DNA of 64,000 nt, taken from NCBI GenBank assembly GCA_014873095.1, contig CP050848.1, positions 4,089,850 to 4,153,849 on the forward strand. Direction: 5' to 3'. The position numbers were made by a program, and so were the translations under genes. Each line of letters begins with the position of its first letter. Positions within the stretch are counted from its first letter, which is position 1. Shown here in pieces: positions 59,943-64,000 of this stretch. Origin of the DNA: Planctomycetales bacterium ZRK34 (GTDB taxonomy: Bacteria; Planctomycetota; Phycisphaerae; Phycisphaerales; Zrk34). The notes beneath the pieces were generated by a model, which did no database searches, was not told the origin of the DNA, and worked only from the letters and a program-made list of their open reading frames with translations.

Positions 59943-61655
59943 ATGAGTGATTATCGTCCGCGCGTATTGTTTTTGGCCGGCAAGCTGACCAACTGCCACC
60001 AGGTGGCGGATCAGCTGCGATCGCAGTTCGATGTCGATCAGTTCGACGATGTCGACCAGGCCATGGCCGCCCTGCGCAGCGGTGCGATGTACCACGCGAT
60101 CTTCGCCGACGTCGGCGATTTTCTCCCGCTCGAAAGAGCGTTGGTCGATCAGCAGTCCTCGCTCGTGCTCAACACGATCGGCGAGGGCGTCTGCGTGGTC
60201 GATGACCGCGGCGCCTGCGTCTGGGCCAACAACCGCATGCAGGCTTTTCCGCCGGAGGTCTACGACCGCGTCAAGCAAACGTGCATCAGCGCCCGGCAGA
60301 TCTTTGCCGAGCAGGTCTCACCGCTGCCGGTCGCCAAGCGGCCGCGCCGCCGCAGTAAGAAGTTCGGCTTCCAGGTCGGGGCTGAGCGTTACTTCGAAGC
60401 GTATGTTTCACCCGTCATCGACGATCGCGGCAATGTCACGCAGGTCGTCGCGGTCGTGTGGGACGCCTCGTCCGGCCGCCGCCTGCAGCAGAAGATCGAC
60501 GCCATCGACGCCGCCGGCCGCGAGCTGGTCCGCCTCGAAGCCGAAGCCATCAGCAAGTTGAATGTCGCCGAGCGCCTGCGCCTGCTCGAAGAGAAGATCA
60601 TCCGCTACACGTCGGACCTGCTCCACTTCGACAACTTCATCATCCGCCTGCTGAATAAAAAGTCGAACAAGCTCGAGCCGGTCATCTCCGTCGGACTTCC
60701 CCCCGAAGCCCTCGAGGTCGACCTGTACGCGCAGCCCGAAGGCAACGGCATCTCCGGCTACGTGGCCGCCACCGGTCGCAGCTACATCTGCCATGATGTC
60801 GAAAAGGACCCGCGCTACGTGCTCGGACTCGGCCACGCCAAAAGCTCGCTGACCGTTCCGCTGCGCCTGCACGACAAGGTCATCGGCGTATTCAACATCG
60901 AATCGCAATCCTCCGGCGCCTTCAACGAGGACGATCGCCAGTTCGCTGAAATCTTCGGGCGCTACATCGCCGTCGCGCTGAACGTGCTGGACCTGATGGT
61001 CGTCGAGCGTTACACCTTCGCCGACCGCATGGCTCAGAACATCGTTCGCGAGATGGCCGCGCCGCTCAACGACATCGTCACCGAAACCCAGTCCATCATC
61101 GAAGAGTACATCGGTCACGACGACATGCGTCAGCGCCTCAACAAGGTGCTCGACAATGTCGAAGCCATCCGCCAGTCGGTCAAGGACCTGACCCAGGGCG
61201 CCAAGACCGTGCTCGGCACCCGCGATGTCGAAGCCGACTCGCAGAGCCCGCTGGCCGGCAAGCGCGTGCTCATCGCCGACGACGAAGCCAGCATCCGCAA
61301 CACGATCGCCGATGTGCTCGGCAAATTCGATTGCGAAGTCTTCACCTGCAAGGACGGCCACGAAGCGGTCAACCTTATCGACTCCCAGCCGATGGACCTG
61401 ATCGTCTCCGACATCCGCATGCCGCACCGCAACGGCTACGAAATCTTCGCCGCCGCCCGCCGCCGCAACGAGACGATCCCCGTGATCCTCATGACCGGCT
61501 TCGGGTACGATCCCAACCACGCGATCGTCCGCGCCTCGCAGGAAGGTCTCGAAGCCGTGCTTTACAAGCCCTTCAAGGTCGATCAACTGCTCGAAGAGAT
61601 TTACAAGGCCCTGGGCATCACCCCCCCCGAGCCCGCCAAGCAGCCGGCCGAGTAG
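59943..61655 (+). CDS. PAS-GAF-receiver signalling protein
   Basis: A 570-residue signalling protein. The N-terminal part (RVLFLAGKLTNCHQVADQLRSQFDVDQFDDVDQAMAALRSGAMYHAIFADVGDF) looks like a degenerate receiver lacking the phospho-acceptor. A PAS-like region follows (LVLNTIGEGVCVVDDRGACVWANNRM), then a GAF domain (ISKLNVAERLRLLEEKIIRYTSDLLHFDNFIIRLLNKKSNKLEPVISVG, through VGLGHAKSSLTVPLRLHDKVIGVFNIESQ). A helical dimerisation-like region and an intact receiver complete it (VLIADDEASIRNTIADVLGKFDCEVFTCKDGHEAVNLIDSQPMDLIVSDIRMP, phospho-acceptor Asp in SDIRMP). No kinase domain follows, so it probably works with a separate kinase. The start is the ATG at 59943. Confidence 0.82.
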   Translation: MSDYRPRVLFLAGKLTNCHQVADQLRSQFDVDQFDDVDQAMAALRSGAMYHAIFADVGDFLPLERALVDQQSSLVLNTIGEGVCVVDDRGACVWANNRMQAFPPEVYDRVKQTCISARQIFAEQVSPLPVAKRPRRRSKKFGFQVGAERYFEAYVSPVIDDRGNVTQVVAVVWDASSGRRLQQKIDAIDAAGRELVRLEAEAISKLNVAERLRLLEEKIIRYTSDLLHFDNFIIRLLNKKSNKLEPVISVGLPPEALEVDLYAQPEGNGISGYVAATGRSYICHDVEKDPRYVLGLGHAKSSLTVPLRLHDKVIGVFNIESQSSGAFNEDDRQFAEIFGRYIAVALNVLDLMVVERYTFADRMAQNIVREMAAPLNDIVTETQSIIEEYIGHDDMRQRLNKVLDNVEAIRQSVKDLTQGAKTVLGTRDVEADSQSPLAGKRVLIADDEASIRNTIADVLGKFDCEVFTCKDGHEAVNLIDSQPMDLIVSDIRMPHRNGYEIFAAARRRNETIPVILMTGFGYDPNHAIVRASQEGLEAVLYKPFKVDQLLEEIYKALGITPPEPAKQPAE

Positions 61656-61764
61656 GTCACCCGCGACAGTTTCCCCACAGCCGAGCCGCTACGCGACCCC
61701 GGTCTTCTGCCGCCTATTGGATTCCCTCGTCGATCGCCGATATTCTTTACCACCACGCTTGTCA

Positions 61765-61838
61765 CGGGGCGTAGCGCAGCTTGGTAGCGCGTCTGCTTTG
61801 GGAGCAGAAGGTCGCTGGTTCGAATCCAGTCGCCCCGA
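61765..61838 (+). tRNA. tRNA-Pro (TGG anticodon)
   Basis: A complete 74-nt cloverleaf: acceptor CGGGGCG/CGCCCCG, D arm GCGCAGCTTGGTAGCGC, anticodon stem TCTGC/GCAGA with loop TTTGGGA (anticodon TGG, proline), T arm CTGGTTCGAATCCAG, discriminator A. The 3' CCA is not encoded. It is followed within about 130 bases by a phage integrase gene on the other strand, consistent with tRNA-Pro as integration site. Confidence 0.97.
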
Positions 61839-61946
61839 TTCCGTCACCTTTCGCCAACCTTCGTTATTCCCGGGTATATTGCAGTTTTTCATTGTTCTTA
61901 GTCCTGAGCTAAAGTGAATCATCGTGAGTGTGTTTTTTCAGGTTTT

Positions 61947-61977
61947 GTCACCGGGTTTGTTACCCGCGTGTTACCCG
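61947..61977. repeat. Three helically phased 8-base repeats
   Basis: GTCACCGG (61947-61954), GTTACCCG (61959-61966) and GTTACCCG (61970-61977) are spaced 12 and 11 bases apart, about one helical turn. They lie between the tRNA and the integrase end, partly inside the last codons of the integrase. Confidence 0.6.
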
Positions 61978-63060
61978 GCCACTGATAACCGGTCCTGTTC
62001 AGATACTGACGACCGCTGACCAATATTAGCCAATTTTGCCACCGCTTGCTCCATATCCAACAACATCGGGTCTGTATAGACATTCATTGTTAGGCGTGGA
62101 TCGGTATGACGCATCAACTTCACGGCCAAACGGAAGTCAACCCATGGCCAGATGGGTTCCAAACGTCTTCCGTAAGCATTTACGATCCGCCTGCCCCCGC
62201 TCTGTGTCGTAATCAATACCAACTCGCTTAATGTCCCTTTTGAACGTTCGCAAAGTCGGTGCGTATTTGAACATCCGTCCCACACGCTCTGAGTCAAAAG
62301 CCTTCAATGCGTCCAACAGATCAGGCGATATCGGCAATGGATCAGACCGCCTAGACTTTGTTTCGCTCGCTTGTGGCGTCAGCCACCCGCCATCTAGGTC
62401 AACACAAGACCACTCCAGACGTTCAATCTCACTCCACCTCAAACCCGTCCTCACAGCTACGCGGTAGAACAACTGCCGCTCTGTACATGGCGTTAGACTC
62501 AACAGCTTGTCGACTTCATCCGGGGATAATGCCCGGCTCACTTCCCGTTTATCACACTGTTCAGAAACCGATTCCATCCCAAGCAACGGATTTGCAATCA
62601 ACATCCTCCGACGAACGGCCCAATTTAATAACGCGTTAATTCGTAATAAGAAAACATTACGAGTCCTCGCAGACCGCCCGCTTTCCAGTAGATCAGCAAG
62701 CCACACCTCAACCTTCCCATAATCAATATCCGCCAAACACCTCGCCCCTATACCGTCTGCAATTTTTTCAATTACCCTCACAGACTCATCGACATGAGCT
62801 GGACTGTTACGCTTGCCAACCTGATATGCCCTATACGCCGCAATCACTTCACCGATCGGTTTATGGCTCGCTTTAGCCGATTCTACCTGCCTTCTATCAA
62901 CCCACCCTTCACGTATTGCCATTGCCTCACGCTCATAACGACTCAAGGTCACATACGCTTCACCCTCTGTCGCACCACCCAAACGCGTCCACCACTTCCC
63001 ATCTGCATCCTTGAACCGCACCCACCATCCGTCTCTGTCTTTACGCTGAAAAGGCTTCAT
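61971..63060 (-). pseudogene. Phage tyrosine integrase, frameshifted near the catalytic tyrosine
   Basis: An N-terminal frame (62137-63060, 307 codons) and a C-terminal frame (61971 to about 62146) together make one tyrosine recombinase. The first carries a SAM-like arm (VDESVRVIEKIADGIGARCLADIDYGKVEVWLADLL), the catalytic Arg in RTGLRWSEIERLEW and ends at KCLRKTFGTHLAMG. The second continues as VDFRLAVKLMRHTDPRLTMNVYTD, supplying the Arg-His and Tyr motifs. The frames join if one G of the GGG in ATGGGTTGAC (complement near 62139) is removed. This is a +1-type shift: pseudogene, sequencing error or, less likely, programmed shift. Lower GC than the host marks foreign DNA. Confidence 0.8.
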
Positions 63061-63296
63061 AGCTCACCTACTCTGCTAACTTGATCGTTTATCCAGCTAT
63101 CAACGACCGGCTTGAAGTACCTCACCTGGCCCCCAACCTTCAGCCGCCCAGGTATCCTCCCCTGCCTCGCCAACCGATCTACCGTTGATCTTGATACGCC
63201 CAACACCTGCGCCAACTCAACGACCCCGTAGAAACGTGACTCCACCGCTTGAACTACTGGCGCCGGCTGTACAGCTTGTTCCTGCTCGCGATGCAT
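63057..63296 (-). CDS. Excisionase-like helix-turn-helix protein
   Basis: A 79-residue protein with a winged-helix/HTH_17-type core: SRFYGVVELAQVLGVSRSTVDRLARQGRIPGRLKVGGQVRYFKPVVDSWI. Its stop overlaps the integrase start as ATGA (63057-63060), the usual xis-int arrangement. The start is the ATG at 63296. A longer frame (to 63899) runs through the truncated phage gene on the other strand and is a shadow. Base composition resembles the integrase, not the host. It likely controls excision, but the integrase is broken. Confidence 0.75.
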   Translation of the reverse strand: MHREQEQAVQPAPVVQAVESRFYGVVELAQVLGVSRSTVDRLARQGRIPGRLKVGGQVRYFKPVVDSWINDQVSRVGEL

Positions 63297-63846
63297 CCTC
63301 CGACGTTCTGACCTACTCAACCGCAACATCGATCGGCAGCGCGACGCCACGCTGGCGGCGCGTGAGCAGGAACGCCAGCAGCAGCGCAACCAGGCCAAGC
63401 AACAGCACGAGGCGACTCTCGCGCAGATCGGTTCGGAGGCCGACGCGAGTCTCAAAGCCATCGACACCGAGGCCGCGGCCAAGCGTAAGGCGACCGAGGA
63501 CGCGCTCAAGCAGGCGCGCGACGAGTTCCAGAAGGCCGTCGAAGAAGCGCGGCAGAAGCGCAAGGCCAAGGAGGCCGCAGGTCCCGACGGTCTCGAAGGT
63601 CCGGACAGCATTCTCGATAAGGCCCGGCGCGCGCTCGCGGGGCTTGGCGACATCGGCGACACGATCAAGGAGCAGGCCGACAAGATCGGCGTGCGCGGCA
63701 CGTTCAATGCGAGCCCCGCCAGCCTGCTCGGTCTGCAAACGACCGGCAAGACGCAGGAGCGCATTGCCAAGGCGGCCGAAGACACGGCGAAGAACACCAA
63801 GCGCATCGAGCAGGCGATCAACAACCACGCAATCGCCTTCGCATAG
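63253..63846 (+). pseudogene. 5'-truncated phage tail tape measure protein gene (C-terminal part)
   Basis: From 63253 to the TAG at 63844 one frame is open with no ATG, GTG or TTG start; homology-like sequence begins near 63310. It encodes a coiled-coil segment (ATLAAREQERQQQRNQAK, ATLAQIGSEADASLKAIDTEAAAKRKATEDALKQARDEFQKAVEEARQKRK) followed by KIGVRGTFNASPASLLGLQTTGKTQERIAKAAEDTAKNTKRIEQAI, the pattern of phage tape-measure C termini. The 5' part is lost at a junction with the excisionase-like gene, suggesting deletion of most of a prophage. It overlaps the excisionase start on the opposite strand. Confidence 0.65.
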
Positions 63847-63881
63847 CCCCCGGCCCCGGCCTCGGAAGTTGGGACAACGAC

Positions 63882-64000
63882 ATGGCAGTCACGGTTCAAG
63901 AGCGATACGGCCGACGGCTCAGCGATGAAAGCGCTGAACTGCTGTATCTCATCCGTGGCACCAGCGACGATGCGGTCGCTCGATCATCGCTGTCCGCCGC
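63882..64000 (+). CDS. Phage-like protein, cut by the window end
   Basis: An ATG at 63882 opens a frame that runs to the end of the window (39 codons and more). It reads MAVTVQERYGRRLSDESAE and continues LLYLIRGTSDDAVARSSLSA. The upstream ggaag could be a ribosome site. It follows the tape-measure remnant in the same direction, so it is probably another tail or structural gene of the prophage; no family can be assigned from so short a piece. Confidence 0.5.
   Translation, partial: MAVTVQERYGRRLSDESAELLYLIRGTSDDAVARSSLSA

Noticed and set aside
62137..63060. Treating the integrase N-terminal frame as a complete gene
   Set aside because: It ends just after FGTHLAMG, before the catalytic tyrosine, and the missing part is present in the next frame, so a frameshift is the better reading.

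Overview
The window is 64 kb of high-GC bacterial chromosome (roughly 62-65% G+C, with a lower-GC patch at about 61.9-63.3 kb). The gene set suggests a member of the Planctomycetota, probably Phycisphaerae-like: a murE-murF-mraY block for meso-diaminopimelate peptidoglycan, a PPi-type phosphofructokinase, a lone fliM, planctomycete-style secreted glycosidases and beta-propeller proteins, and very frequent intergenic palindromes. The lineage is inferred from gene content, not from a marker phylogeny.

Layout. 0-5.8 kb: tdh (cut by the window edge) and kbl (threonine to glycine), a fatty-acid desaturase, a cupin, acylphosphatase and isocitrate dehydrogenase. 5.8-11.4 kb: a BNR-repeat glycosidase, then a sugar locus in which a PPi-PFK and a SIS-domain isomerase (translationally coupled, minus strand) diverge from a ThuA/GATase-like protein and a PIG-L deacetylase. 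11.4-15.6 kb: rsmA, MTA phosphorylase and leucyl aminopeptidase, plus a methyltransferase. 15.6-24.6 kb: two small envelope proteins, a four-gene minus-strand run (DsbD-like thiol reductase, two tandem esterases, alpha-galactosidase) and fliM. 24.6-29.2 kb: a B12-binding radical SAM protein, a PD-(D/E)XK-like protein, a histone-deacetylase-family protein and two overlapping YkgJ-type cysteine-cluster proteins. 29.2-30.55 kb: a 1.4-kb stretch without a credible gene but packed with strong hairpins and ending in a textbook terminator; this is the best candidate for something undescribed (a large structured RNA). 30.5-39 kb: a gluzincin, a SYLF lipoprotein, rsmD, a CCA-type nucleotidyltransferase, a small membrane protein and a 1400-aa beta-propeller/TPR protein. 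39.2-46.9 kb: aldehyde dehydrogenase, a DUF559 nuclease-like gene bracketed by palindromes, a catabolic-type acetolactate synthase, glutamate dehydrogenase, trpE and a fumarylacetoacetase-family enzyme. 47-52.5 kb: a small membrane protein, a TIGR02757 protein, a YugP-like metallopeptidase, infC with an apparent AUC start and structured leader, a kinase-like protein and a membrane protein. 52.4-61.7 kb: a MATE transporter, rhamnulokinase, mraY/murF/murE and a PAS-GAF-receiver protein. 61.7-64 kb: tRNA-Pro(TGG) followed by a decayed prophage (frameshifted integrase, excisionase-like gene, 5'-truncated tape-measure gene and the start of another phage gene).

A second theme is the repeat landscape. 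At least eighteen intergenic inverted repeats, built from a few recurrent word families, sit immediately downstream of stop codons, and in two cases they supply the stop codon or the last residues of the protein. One family brackets the DUF559 gene. True rho-independent terminators were seen after icd, after the candidate RNA, between the SYLF gene and rsmD, and after infC.
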